Shown here: positions 46,940 through 58,510 of the stretch, in pieces
How positions within the stretch are numbered: position 1 is the stretch's first letter
Layout of the letters: each line of letters opens with the position of its first letter
Origin: Manis javanica
Lineage: Eukaryota > Chordata > Mammalia > Pholidota > Manidae
Reading direction: 5' to 3'
NCBI RefSeq assembly: GCF_040802235.1
Contig: NC_133161.1
Span: 108,827,001 to 108,891,000 of the forward strand
Length of the DNA: 64,000 nt
Notes under the pieces: model-generated
Seen by the model: the letters and a program-made list of their open reading frames with translations, nothing else
Told to the model about the DNA's origin: nothing
Database searches by the model: none
Position numbers and translations under genes: made by a program

Positions 46940-47770
46940 GTACTCCCCTAGGGCCCGCCCCAGTCCCACCAACCAGCTCCCATTTCCCGCTCCAGCTGCG
47001 GCTGAACCCGTCGTCCACTCTTCACCCCAAGCAGAGCCGCGCGGTCTTCCCGGGGCCGACATCGCCCTGTCGCTTTTCTCCACCTGCAGTTCCTACGCAG
47101 CCTCAAAACCCAGCTACAACCTCGACTCTTCCGCCCGGCGCTCTAGACTTCCGCCCCAAGGGCGCGTCTTTCTTCCTCGCGCTACAGGCGACCAAAAACC
47201 GCTGGCGCAGCAGGGGCCGTGGGTTACACGGCCCACCGACCCGCCCGCCCTATTAAGGCCGCCGGGCGGCGGTCCCACCTCCTCCCCGGCAGGTGTCACC
47301 GCGCTTCGCGCCGTTAGCTGCCTTCCATTTGGCGGCCGCAGCGTCCCCGTCCGAACTCGCCGCTTAGGACTCGCTGGGAGGTCGAGGCCGGCTGGGCCCC
47401 TTTCCTGCTGCAGCCACTTGAACACCGTTCTCCGCCCGCGGCTGGGGGCGCGGGGGCGGTTGCCGGCCGCGAGCGGCCCGAGGCACCCCCTGCCGGCTCC
47501 GCCCTCGTCGCGCCGCTCGCCAGGAACAGCTCATGCGCCTGCTCGCCGCGGGGCAGTGTGGGGCGGCGTTCGGCAGGCGGGGCGGCTCGCGTTGGCGAGT
47601 GGTAGGGCGTGGCTGGCGGGCGCGCGGTGGGCCTGACGCCGGCGGGAAGCGGGACGTCCGTGGTTGTGACAGCAACTCTGCGGGCCCCGAGGTGGGGCTG
47701 CGGCCCTGCTGACTGCCCCGCCTCCCAGGCTGTCCCTCGCGTCCGGAGATAGTGGGCCTCGGCTCTGATT
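46940..47770. promoter_or_regulatory. CpG island (probable host-gene promoter)
   Basis: About 0.8 kb dense in CG dinucleotides, unlike the CpG-poor surroundings. Several GC boxes (GGGGCGG or its complement), an ATGCGCCTGC element resembling an NRF1 half site and no TATA box suggest a housekeeping-type, possibly bidirectional promoter. It contains no retrotransposon. A candidate minus-strand first coding segment, starting MSAPGRPRGSAWGEEW, lies at about 46940-47062. I could not identify the gene on either side. Loss of CpG is the default in mammalian germlines, so retention suggests an unmethylated active promoter. Confidence 0.75.
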
Positions 47771-48439
47771 GAACTTAGGTCTGTGAGTATTCACACCCTT
47801 TTATGGGTTAGGCGGCAGATACGTTACAGCGTTTTCCCCAGAAGCACGCCCAGCAGAGCCTCGTCTGCGGTGGCCTGGAGACGTGCATTTTCAGTAACGC
47901 TCCCGGGGGACTTGATGCCCTGCCAAGGATAAGAAACCCCGGCCTTAAAATGCGCCTGTCAAGATTCACTTCTTTGTCTCCTTCCCCTTTTTCCAAGACC
48001 CAGCAGGCATCTAGGTCAGAGTTTTTCAAACTGTGGGTTAGGGACAATTAGTATGTCACGAAATTAGTTTAATAGGTTGAAAACAACATTTCAAAAAATG
48101 AAGTAAAATAGAATACAGAATACCAGTGCATCTCACATAGTAAAGGCAAGAATTGTGAAAGTTCTTTGTGAACGTGTATGTGTATAGATGATAACATCCT
48201 CCAGACAGACACTTCTGAGAGTGAAAGGGGGTGCCATATACTCCAGGACCACAGGTGTAATCCGGGGCTGTCTGGCCAACCAAGTCGTATGGTCCTTGTG
48301 TGTGCTCAGTCACAATTTAAAATGTATTTCCAGTCTTCCAGCTGATATACACAACTTGAGGAGCCATCTCTTTAAAATGTAAATCTTAACATAATGCATC
48401 CTTGCCCAAAACTCTTGAAAAAAGATACCCATGGCATAC
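47771..48439. other. No recognised gene or repeat
   Basis: Unique-looking sequence beside the CpG island; it could hold the first intron or 5' part of a + strand transcript, but no exon is supportable. Confidence 0.4.
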
Positions 48440-48700
48440 AATGATGACACCCAGTATCTTCGGGCCTGGCTTACTATCAGGGGTGTCCGTTACTACCCCT
48501 ATTACATCACTCCTGACTGTCCTCTGGAGAGCTCCCTCCTTTCCCTAAAACAGCCATCCCTCACCTTCCAAAACCAGCTCAAGCACCACCCTCCCTAATG
48601 GCCCCAGTTGAGCACCTCTTCTGAGTGTCACTGCAATAGAAATTACTGTAAGTCCATGAATCATCATCTCGACATCTCTCCCCACAATGAACAAATGATC
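48440..48700 (+). repeat. Probable L2 LINE 3' fragment
   Basis: CCTTCCAAAACCAGCTCAAG, CACCACCCTCCC and CAGTTGAGCACCTCTTCTG match the 3' end style of L2. Edges approximate. Confidence 0.5.
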
Positions 48701-48984
48701 CTAAATTTTTATGTTTACAAATTTAAGAATTTAAACCTCAATGACAATATTTATTTGATAGTTTACTAATGATGTCAACTTTCCAAAATTTCCATAAAAT
48801 TTTCATCACTTGTATAATCCAGGAAAAGAAACAGAATTGTGTTGAATAGCAAATGAAAAGTTCCATTTCTACTTCCTGTTGGTAGTTTAGTGCATAGTCT
48901 TCAAAGCTTTTTACCCAAATTTTTATAGTTTTGTTTTGAAGTAGTTTTAGATGTGCAGAAGTGTTGTAAATATAAGTGATTTAA

Positions 48985-49666
48985 AAATTGATAAATTTGA
49001 CTTTATAACAATTTAAAACTTTTGTGCTTCAAATAGCACCATGCTTCAAAGAGCAAAAAGACAACCCACAGAATGGGAGAAAATATTTGCAAATCATGTG
49101 TCTTCAAATTACACATTTGTTAAGGGTCCAGGTATCCAGAACTCCAGTAAGAACTCTTACAACTCATTAAAAAAGACTAATTAAAACTGGGCAAAGAATT
49201 CAAATAGATGTTTCTTCAAAGTTATGGAATTGGTCAGTAAGCACAAAAAAGCTCAACATCCTTAGTCACTAAGATACCACTTCAAACCCTCTGGGATGGC
49301 AGTAAGTAAAAGGACAGACAGTAGCACGTGTTGGTGAGGGTGTGGAGAAGTTGGAACCCTCACACTTGACTGGGGGTAATGTAAAATGGTGTAGCTATTT
49401 TGGGAAATAGTTTTAACAGTTTCTTAAAAATTTAAACATAGAATTTATGACCTGCCGATTCCATTCATAGGTAAATACTCTAGAGAAATTAAAACGTCCA
49501 CAAAGAAACTTGTACAAAAATGTTTATAGCAGCATTATTCATACTAGCCAAAGGTTAAAACAACCCAAATGTTGAATGGATAAACAAAATGTGCTATGTC
49601 CACACAATGTAATTTGTTTGGAAATAAAAAATTGAATGCTGACATATGCTACAAGAATAGGTATAG
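48985..49666 (+). mobile_element. Old L1 fragment, left part (split by MaLR LTR)
   Basis: Broken ORF2 C-terminal and 3' UTR sequence of an old mammalian L1: ATGGGAGAAAATATTTGCAAA, GGTGTGGAGAAGTTGGAACCC, AGCAGCATTATTCATACTAGCC and AATGTTGAATGGATAAACAAA, in the standard order. It breaks off at a MaLR LTR (49667-50173) and continues at 50174. Confidence 0.85.
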
Positions 49667-50173
49667 TAGATTGCTGGGATTGCTGTAACAAAGTACCACA
49701 AACCGGACAGTTTAACAGAAACTTAGTGTCTCTCAGTTTTGGAAGCTAGAAGTCTGAAATCAACGTATTGGCAGGATTGGTTCTTTCTAAGGGCTGTGAG
49801 GGAGAATCTCTTCCATGCCTCTGTATTCTGGGGGCCTCAGGTGATCCTTGGCTTGTGAACACTGTTCTCCATGTGTCTTGACATAGTCTTCCCTTTATGG
49901 GTGTATCTCTGTCCAAATGTCCCCTTTTTATTTGTCTAGCAATAGTATTTGTACTTACCTGGGCAGCCTCTCTTGCTTTCTCATTCTTTTGCTCCCTTGC
50001 ACTCTCTCATTTATATGGGATCAGGGCATTCCCTCCACCCCCCCCCCCCCACCCACACACTGACTGCATTTTAACTATCTGCAAAGACACAGTTTTTAAG
50101 TAAAGTCACATTCTCGGGTTCTGGGGGTTAGGACCTCAACAGCTTTTGGGAGGACACAGTTCAACACATAACA
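49667..50173 (-). repeat. MLT1-type MaLR LTR
   Basis: Read on -, this is an old MaLR LTR: plus-strand landmarks are GCTGTAACAAAGTACCACAAA, TTTTGGAAGCTAGAAGTCTGA, AAAGTCACATTCTCGGG and AACACATAACA at the end. It includes an extra CT-rich and poly(C) stretch (50039-50050). It interrupts the old L1. Confidence 0.8.
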
Positions 50174-50345
50174 GTGAAAACATTATGCTAAATGAAAGAA
50201 GCCGATCACAAAAGGCCACATATTGTGTGATTCCACTTACATGAAATGTCCAGAATAGGGAGCATTATAGAGACAGTAGTGGCTGCCAATGGCTGATGGA
50301 AGGGAGCAGTGGGAAGTGATGTCTGTAAAGCTGCAACCATACACA
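50174..50345 (+). mobile_element. Old L1 fragment, right part
   Basis: Continues the L1 of 48985-49666: GAAAACATTATGCTAAATGA, AAGAAGCCGATCACAAAAGG, then TTCCACTTACATGAAATGTCC. The join across the MaLR LTR is in register. Confidence 0.8.
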
Positions 50346-51184
50346 GTTCTCATATACCAGCTTCCATAATGTTAACATATATAAAATATGGTTGTCTTAT
50401 CCAGAAAGTTAACATCTATACAAAAATATTAACTAATTTAGAGACTTCATTCAGATTTTGCTAATTGTCCAACTAATGTCTTTTTGCTGGTTCAGGATCT
50501 GATTTAGGATTCTATGGTGCATTTGTTCATCCTGTCACTTTAGTCTCCTGCAATCTCAGATAGTTCTTTAGGTTTTTTTTTTTGTGTGTGTGGTTTTTGA
50601 TGACCTTGACACTTGAAAGAGTATGGAAATTTTTTTGTACAATGCATCTCAGTTTGGGTTTTCTGATTGATGAGATTAAGATTCCATATTTGGAGCAAGA
50701 CTTAAACAGAATTGAAGTTGTGTCCTTTTCAGTGCATCGTATCAGAGGATACATGGTATTGACAAATCTTATTACTGGTTGAGTCTGATCACTTTGTTAA
50801 CTTGATATTTGTGAGATTCCTCTGTTAAGTATAAAGTTAAATTTTTTTCTTTTTAAATTAATAGTAGCTTTTGGGGAGAAACATTGAGACTATATAAAGA
50901 CTCTATTTTTATCATGCTTTCATCTACTAATTCCATTCTTGCCTATAGCAGTTATTACTGTGGTGTTTGCCAAATACTAATTTTCTACTTTTAGTTTTCT
51001 TTCTACATTTATTAAATGGAATTCCACTGTAAGGAAGAGCTGCCCTTTCTTCCCCATTTATTTATTTATTCAGTTATTTTGTTTATGTCAGATGGACTCA
51101 TGGATATTTATTCTATTCATTTTAATCTATTAGTGTCATTAATGTTTGCTCAAATCATCCTAGATTTGGCCATTGAGAGCCTGT
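50346..51184. repeat. Probable ancient L1-derived sequence
   Basis: AT-rich sequence with phrases common in old L1 3' regions (GTACAATGCATCTCAGTTTGGG, ATGGACTCATGGATATTTATT, GTTTGCTCAAATCATCCTAGA). The family and edges are not certain. Confidence 0.45.
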
Positions 51185-51323
51185 TTTAGGGAACCTCTAA
51201 GATGCCATCCAACAATCCTAACCACCTAGTATTCAGGTCCTTGTGTAATCTTTCCTTGAGTGTGGACTGGATTTTGTTGCATTTCTAATGAAAAAGGTGA
51301 TGGGATATCACTTAAGGGATTAG
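51185..51323 (+). repeat. Old MaLR-like LTR, left half (target of element C)
   Basis: TAAGATGCCATCCAACAATCC, GTATTCAGGTCCTTGTGTAAT, CACTTAAGGGATTAG. It continues after element C at 61071 (GATTAGGGTAAGAAAAGATTGG). The last six bases, 51318-51323, are the left TSD copy GATTAG. Confidence 0.6.
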
Positions 51324-51726
51324 TGTCGGTCCCTCCCTGCTTCTGACCAGCAGATAAGGGAGGAGACGCAATGAGTTATCGAAGATCTGAAAGGACCAGC
51401 CAGGGGACTCAAAGCTTAACAGCGCAAGAGTGGTGCTGAGAGGGCACCCTTCATATTTATTGATCAAAGAATTGTACACAACAATGATCTAAGGGGTGAC
51501 TTAATACCTAATGTATAACTGACCATAACTTGCTGTTTGACAGCCTCTGGTCTCACGGAGCATAATGCTCTCAAAAACCTTTGGGACAATGTAAAAGCAG
51601 TTGCGTCATGGAAATGAGATTCTACTTAAGATAACTTGTTTTTGCACATACATCAAGAGTTACAGAAAACCCAGTTAAAACAGGTAAATCATAAATCATA
51701 GTTGATTATTGCATTCCAGGCCCACA
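51324..51726 (-). repeat. 3' LTR of element C
   Basis: On -, TGTGGGCCTGG...GGACTGACA, with an AATAAA signal (complement of TTTATT near 51455-51460). Against the other LTR I count about seven substitutions in the last 180 or so bases (51545-51726), so the provirus is younger than the class I ERV at 15716. Confidence 0.9.
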
Positions 51727-51739
51727 TTTCCCCCTTTCT

Positions 51740-52744
51740 ATTTATTTATTTATTTATTTTATTTTGGAATTATTAATCTATAATTACATGAACATTGTTT
51801 ACTAGACTCCCCCCTTCACCAAGTCTCCCCCCACAAACCCCATTACAGTTACTGTCCATCAGCGTAGTAAGATGCTGTAGAGTCACTACTTGTCTTCTCT
51901 GTGTTGCACAGCCCTCCCTGTGCCTCCCCCCACATCATACATGCTAATTGTAATGCCCCCTTTCTCCCCCCAACTTATCCCTCCCTTCTCACCCATCCTC
52001 CCCAGTCCCTTTCCCCTTTGTAACTGTTAGTCCATTCTTGGGTTCTGTGATTGTGCTGCTGTTTTGTTCCTTCAGTTTTTTCTTTGTTCTTATACTCCAC
52101 ATATGAGTGAAATTATTTGGTACTTGTCTTTCTCCACCTGGCTTATTTCACTGAACGTAATACCCTCTAGCCCCATCCATGTTGTTGCAAATGGTAGGAT
52201 TTGTTTTCTTCTTATGGCTGAATATATTCCATTGTATATATGTACCACATCTTTTTTATCCATTCATCTACTGATGGACACTTAGGTTGCTTCCTTTTCT
52301 TGCCTGTTGTAAATAGTGCTGCAATAAACATAGGGGTGCATGTCTTTTTCAAACTGGGCTGCTGTATTCTTAGGCTAAATTCCTAATAGTGGAATTCCTG
52401 GGTCAAATGGTATTTCTATTTTGAGCTTTTAGAGGAACCTCCATATTGCTTTCTACAATGGTTGAACTAGTTTACAATCCCACCAGCGGTGTGGGAGGGT
52501 TCCCCTTTCTCCACAACCTTGCCAACATTTGTTGTTGTTTGTCTTTTGGATGGTGGCGATCCTTACTGGTGTGAGGTGATATCTCATTGTGGTTTTAATT
52601 TGCATTTCTCTGATGACTAGCGATGTGGAGCATCTTTTCATGTGTCTATTGGCCATCTGAATTTCGTCTTTGGAGAACTGTCTGTTCATCTCCTCTGCCC
52701 ATATTTTAATTGGATTATTTGCTTTTTGTTTGTTGAGGTGCATG
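51740..52744 (-). mobile_element. 5'-truncated L1 fragment inserted in element C
   Basis: About 1 kb of L1 3' end on -, with a (TTTA)n/poly(T) tail on its left (51740-51766), 3' UTR, and the ORF2 C-terminal remnant at 52453-52743 with C-x3-C-x7-H-type residues. The TSD is TCCCCCTTTCT at 51729-51739 and 52745-52755. The target was the polypurine tract of element C (AGAAAGGGGGA on -), directly beside its 3' LTR. Confidence 0.9.
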
Positions 52745-52855
52745 TCCCCCTTTCTTTTTATAAACAGACTGTTATTATAGCAGACACGTAAAATGGCAGT
52801 GGCTGGGTGTGAACAGTGAGGTGTCTAGTGACAGATTGCCTCCTATAGTTGGGGG

Positions 52856-53028
52856 GGTGAAGTTCTAAGCCTCACCTCTTTTGGCCCCCAATTTCTCACC
52901 TGATGGCCCCCTTGCCACTGTGCCTGTCCTAGGTTGTTCCTCCCTTGAGGAATCTTCCCCTTCTCTGGCTAACCAGCCATCTTCCGGGGCCATACAGGGA
53001 GATGTAAAGTTGATAAGTGAGAGAGAAG
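52856..53028 (-). other. Shared hairpin block (copy C)
   Basis: Lies between env and the 3' LTR of element C. TTCCTC/GAGGAA and TGGCT/AGCCA stems are intact. The GGTGAGG/CCTCACC stem has one mismatch (GGTGAAG on the + strand side). Confidence 0.7.
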
Positions 53029-53309
53029 CAATATTCTTTGAAAAGGTTAGCTTTTTACTTCTTTGCAGATTTATTCCCCGTGGCTTCTATGACCAGCACT
53101 TGTCTTGAGGTACTTTACTAGCTGCAAGGATCATGATACACAGTAATTTTAAGTATGAGGCATGAATTCTAGTAAAGGGCTGTATTTAGGGAGGAAAAAA
53201 GAAAAGCTATAGAAGTAGCAAAGGAAGAAAATATGGGAAAATTATTTCTTTGACACAATTTCTTGTAGAGTAACGTCAGCATGTATGGGTTTTAACAAAC
53301 TACTAATTA

Positions 53310-53944
53310 AATTATGTACACACAATGAACAGAACAGAAATACAGATACATAACAAAAGCAGACCTACAATTACTGGCCATATCCAATGAAACCAAGAAA
53401 ACTAGTTAGGTAACTCAGGCATTTGTGAAAACTTATTAATAATATGATGAATATTGTTTAATTGATTTGGAATAGTTTGAGAAAAATCAGACAGAAGAAC
53501 ACATTCCTGGAAACTGTTCACATCCCATATGGTCTTTTAACAGCAGTCTATAGTAGCACGATTCTGAAGCACTGCAACTCGCACTTCTCCTAGCTCTTGA
53601 CTGAGTTCAGATAATACAAAAGCAGTCAAATTCGTTGTCTTTTTGTATACACAGGCCAGCTTAGATATCTCTTTTTGCATTACACCGACAAGTCCAGGAA
53701 CCAGCAGGATGAATGCAGCTGCAACTGCAACAGAGGTGGGATCTAAAAGCTTCAAGTTGTCACAATCAGACGGCAGAGCTCGGAAAAATCTTTCTTGACT
53801 ATTTCCGGGATAATCTATTAGAGCAGGAAGAATGCATCCCATGCCACATATACCTTCACAATGTGAAGTATTTGCAGTGAAGTCACCGGTTATGCTGAGA
53901 TACCCTTCTTTATTTGCAGAACACTCAAACATTCCAGGCCAAGT
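53310..53944 (-). pseudogene. env: ERV env transmembrane-subunit remnant (element C)
   Basis: The open part 53537-53932 (131 codons) on - has surface-subunit tail sequence, then a hydrophobic fusion-peptide-like stretch (SVAVAAAFILLVPGLVGVM), then a heptad-rich segment with ELSQELGEVRVAVLQN. Beyond a stop at 53537, other frames give a cysteine motif reading C-x6-C-S, then WFSWFHWIWPVI and a hydrophobic anchor near 53330-53390. It is homologous to 37500-38050, where the complementary Cys is lost; together they point to a C-x6-C-C-type TM, as in gamma and type-D retroviral envelopes. Most of the surface subunit is missing upstream. Not functional. Confidence 0.8.
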
Positions 53945-54340
53945 TGCTCCTGGCCTTTTGAGATTTAACTGATCTCACTGGAGAATGACTCTAGATCTTA
54001 TTGTTTAACACAGAGTTTTGGTAGGGGGTTTCCTTGCATGTAGTTACATTGCTCTGACTGCAAATATCCTGCTTTGCTTTTTCCAGAGGTACTCACCCTA
54101 CTCTGTCTAAGCTCAAGGTCCCTGTCTCATTCCCCACTCTACAGATAGAGACCCTAGCTACTACTAGGTAAAAGGGGCGACGATGACCACTCTGGTTGCT
54201 TCATGCTGAGAAGGGGGTGCATAAAAGGTGCAGTTAGTTCTCCATTAGTGGTCAGTTGAGAGGGCCTTGGAAGATTAGCGTTTCTATTCTGGGTTCCATT
54301 TCTATTACTATTTGCAGTTTTATGGCTTCTAGGCAAGATA
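53945..54340 (-). pseudogene. Possible env surface-subunit or leader remnant
   Basis: Broken frames between the env TM and the AT-rich region. A 60-codon frame at 54154-54336 (polar, Asn/Ser/Pro-rich) could be an env leader or surface fragment, but I recognise no domain. Assignment is by position only. Confidence 0.3.
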
Positions 54341-57300
54341 GGACAAATTGTGTTATTAGGTTAAGTAGCAATATCTGGAGTTGGATTTTCCTTTTTGGAG
54401 CAACTTGACAGGATTAAGTGAGGACTAGAAACAGTAAAGTTTTAATTGAAATGATGGGATGGGAGAAAACAAACATCTGGAGAATCATAGCTAGGTATTT
54501 TGGGGAAACTAGAATTCTGGATCTAGTCTTCGTCCCAATGACTAGTATTAGGATTTAGTATAGATAAGGCTGCATTACTGAAACAATACTTTTCTCTAAA
54601 ATCACTCTCATTTTTATTAGAAGTGACTATTAAGAAAATAATTAACACTTGGGTTGACTATTTGCTTAAGTGCAGCAAGAAGAGCAATTGATTACATAGG
54701 ATCTTTTAAATGTGCTTTGCTGGAACTTTTAATAAGGAATTTCATATTGGACTTTTAAAGGCCTCTTAAGGCCAGAAAGCCAAACCAGATTTGCCATCAG
54801 GTTTTGCCTGCAGTACCTGCATATTTGGGTGAATTCCTCTCTTCTTGAGGTCCCCAAGACATTTTGAGGTTCCTGCACCTGCCAGGAAGTGACCTTCCTT
54901 ACTCACTTGGTAAGGCTGCTGGGAACTCTGTAAGCAAGGTACCAGGCCAGTTCTTCCAAGGGGCTTTGTTGGCTACATAAAGTCAATCTTAGTTCCTTAA
55001 AGCTGTTCATATCTGAGTTTATGGAGATGTCTCTCAGGTATGACATTCCAGTCAAAGCCTTGGTAACATAACCAGTGTTTTTAATTGTTCCTGTTATAAG
55101 GAAAGCAGATTCTTACTGAGCTTCTGCAAATAAACATGCTGCCATAAAATATAAAAATACTGAAAGCTTTTAAATTCTGGAGGGGTCAGGTAGAAAGATA
55201 AATGTTTCAATTCTGCTTATAAAGGTATTGTCATTTACTAAACTGTTGTCAGTCAGCTTAAGAGAAAAAGCTTAAAACACTTTATCAGCAACATTTGAAA
55301 CAAAAAGCCACAAAATCATTTCCCTTAGTTTACTTAATCTTATGTAACCAATACTTATTCTGCTGAAATCTAGTTCTTTACTAGTTTAGGAGTAATGAAA
55401 CAGTGACTATAAATGACAAAAGACTTACAAATGACAATGGTTAGAGATCTGATAAGAGCTTACTATAAGACAGTTGACATAAGAAAATTTGGATATTTCT
55501 GTAACATAAAACATTCAGTAACAAAGTTTAGTATCATTCCCTTTGACAGTGCTTTCCAGGTAAATATATATCAGATAAATAAGCCAAAATAGCCAAGTAT
55601 TTTCCCCAATGAGGAGAAAAATTCCTCTGATATGTTCCAGGGGCCCTCTGGAACATATCAGAGTTAACTAGAGGTAAAACCACCTTTTTGAATTTGATTT
55701 TGGAAAGTTGTCAGAAGAAAGTTTCTTTGGCACTTGCTTAAATAAGATTAGAGGTTGCCATGAAGCAATACTTATCCATTTAACTAGAATAACAACAAAA
55801 TACTCCAAAGGCATATACAGAAGTTTACACAGTTCTTAGCAAAGTTTAACTTTTAGTCCTTTAATATTAAGATCTCATTTTCTTAAATACTCAGACAATT
55901 CATTGAGACTTTAAGCATGAGAAACTGCTTTGATAAAACAAGTAGAAAACTTTTTGCAATTTTTCAACATTAAGAGCAGACTAACAGTTTAAGAAAACTT
56001 TGTCCTTTTATCTGAAAACAAAATTCTAATTTGCTGTGTACCTGATATCGAGACTCATTTGCTTTAATTTTATATAGCATGACCATATTAACTCTTCCAC
56101 AAAGTTTCTACAATTTTATTTTTACATTTAGAGTTCTTCCTCTTTAAACAGCTGTACTTTAGAACAGTTACTTTCTTTTACGCTCAACAAAATGAATTTC
56201 CATTCCTTATACTTTCTCATTAAAACACATCTTTTCTAGCAAGCAGAGATGTTTTCTTTATTACTTGAAGTAGTTTTATTTAGAACTATGTCTACTTAGC
56301 AAAACTTTAAGGTTTAGGTTACTACAAAGATTCTCAGGCTGTTTGTAGGTATACACACTGTGATACATTAACACACTTATTAAGACGTTTACTTGCTACA
56401 CTTATTTAGTTTACTCATTCTTAATAACTATGCTCACAAAACTTTTATCAAACAGTAGTCAAGCCTCTCTTTAAGCATTTTTTTCTTGAAAGATTTAACA
56501 GATAACATCAACTTCAATGACTTTAGGTAAACTTAGGCAGCTGATAACCATTTTAGTTCAACTTAAATTAGCATTAATGCTTAATATCTTCTATTAGAAT
56601 TTTCTGGAGGTTTTTGAATGCCCAATTTTCACACGTGCTTGTCTTTAAATCAATTTTTATTAATACCATCTGGAGGTAGAAAATATATTTTTCATTTATA
56701 CACTTAGACACACAAACATACAGATTGAGACATAATGACTACAGTTAGCAACACTTTTCATAAAAGAACATATAAAACACAGACAGATAAACTGATACAA
56801 AAATTTGAGTTACTAATATTCAATTGCCTACTCTCTTTTTAGCTTACTTGATTAAAAGTATCTCAATTTTCAAGAATACACTCTAAGGGTGAGCAGTTTA
56901 TATAACTGGGTTAAGGTTTAGTTGACCCCAGATTAAAAAAGGGCCAATAAAGGCTCTATACTGATGGTGACTGTGTGTGTCCAGGGGGCTGGAAATGGAA
57001 TGCAAGTACAATTCTAGCACCAGTTATTTAAAATCAGGCTGTATTGCAGAAGATAAATTACTTCCATTTCAGGGAGTCTAGTTTAAAAAACTCCCAATTT
57101 TTGAAGATAATAGTGAACCCAATAAGAATAGATTTCCACCAAAATAATTTAGAAAACTAGTTCCATATTATAGTCTACGGGATTTTTGACCATTTCCCTT
57201 CTTTGCATCAACATATATTTAGCTGCATAATCTTATTATACTGTATACTTCTCTCAGGGGCCAAACCTTTCTAATCAGAGACTTAAGACTGATAGCCTAC

Positions 57301-57386
57301 CCTAATCATCTTTTAAGTGGCTAATGGGTACTCAGACACATTTTATGAGATAAAGAGTACAGCATTTAGTCAGGAATAAGAGCAAT
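54341..57386 (-). other. AT-rich non-coding interior of element C
   Basis: About 3 kb, strongly AT-rich, with no ORF above 60 codons on either strand and no gag, pol or env motif. It lies between a retroviral leader (57387-57860) and env. It is probably the non-coding interior of a class I retroelement (as in VL30-type non-autonomous elements), joined with the class II parts. I see no tandem repeat or RNA gene in it. Confidence 0.4.
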
Positions 57387-57895
57387 CTCTTACCTTGCAG
57401 TGGTGGGCATCAGGTTCCATGAAACTGGTGAAGTTAGAAGAGAGTTAGGAACGCCCCCTCCCTCACTCAGAGGCCAGGGCGGCCTGAAGAAGTAGGCTGG
57501 GAGTCAGAGACACTCCTCGTGGACACCCAGGCGGGCTGTTGGGGCCTGATTCCAGACACGTGGGCCTTTGAGAAGCTGCTGAAGTGCAGCCTCAGCCCAG
57601 GCCCTTGCAGTTGCCCACGGCTTTCCTCAGTCTCTTGCATCCCAGGAGAGGCCTCTGAAAGGGAATCCCGGCCTCCACTCAGGTGACATTCCTGGCTCCC
57701 AAGGGAGACGGGGGATCCACTGAGGGAGACGCAGGGGAACCTGTCACTCGAGTCTTTGAGAACGGCAGCTGGACTAGTCCCATTTAAGTGGCTGACAAGT
57801 GCCCAGTGTGTGCCATAGATGGCTTCCTTCTATAAGGACAATGAAAGAAAAGGATGCCCATACTCACCTCCGAAGCTATACTGGACGAGTCCCCA
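57387..57895 (-). other. Retroviral leader with primer site and splice donors
   Basis: Read on -, TGGGGACTCGTCCAGTAT (57878-57895) is a tRNA-Pro-like primer-binding site with three differences. It is followed by a GC-rich leader of about 500 bases. Consensus splice donors are GAG|GTGAGT (57862-57867) and AAG|GTAAGAG (57387-57393). An acceptor-like pyrimidine tract with CAG (57425-57427) lies just upstream of the second donor. Confidence 0.5.
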
Positions 57896-57899
57896 AAGA

Positions 57900-58032
57900 T
57901 GATGCCGGGGTTCTTGTTTGCAGAGCTGATAAATGAACTTAGCAAACAGTCAAGGTAGGAGAGCTAAAGGGAGGCTTTTATTTAGAGATACAGTGAGAGG
58001 ACACAGCTCCTGGCTCATGCCGGAGGGGACAA
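57900..58032 (-). repeat. Partial LTR (R-U5) of a second retroelement
   Basis: On -, about 130 bases with AATAAA (in CTCTAAATAAAAGCC, near 57980) ending in CCCCGGCATCA a few bases before the tRNA-Pro-like primer site. U3 is absent: the sequence upstream is RT of element C. The left edge therefore coincides with roughly where a genomic RNA would start. Confidence 0.5.
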
Positions 58033-58510
58033 GAGAGTCCATACAGGTGCACATAATTTTGACAAATTGTAGGGCTGTTTAACATTCCTTGAGGAAGTCC
58101 TTTCTATTGGAATCCTTCTGAAGGAGCTTGTAAATCTAAGGAGGGTACAGTAAAAGCAAACTTCTCCCTATCTGCCACAGCTAAAGGAATTGTAAAAGAA
58201 ACAATCTTTAAGATCAATGATAACCATGTCCCTGTCTTTCGGAATCATAGCTGGAGAAGGGAGGCCTTCTTGTAAAGGACCCATAGGTTTAAGGACTGCA
58301 TTAATTTGTCTTAAGTCATGTAAGAGTCTCCATTTTCCGAACTCTGTTTTAAAACGAATACGGGAATTCCACAGGCTTGTGAAAAATTCTAATCTATTTA
58401 GCTGAAACTGTTCTTGAACTAATGTGTGTAAGGCTGCCAGTTTTTCCTTATTGAGGGGCCATTGATCCACCCAAACAAGTACAGGGATAATGTTCCTCTG
58501 TCTGTGAGCC
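58033..58510 (-). pseudogene. pol: Class II ERV reverse-transcriptase remnant
   Basis: On -, a betaretrovirus-like RT N-terminal half: [55 protein letters not shown], then after a shift FAFTVPSL and LPQGMLNSPTICQNYV. It ends before the catalytic Y/F-x-D-D motif, where R-U5 of another element begins. The fingers and part of the palm are thus present and the catalytic centre is missing. Gag C-terminus and protease are absent upstream, so gag is joined almost directly to RT. Confidence 0.85.
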
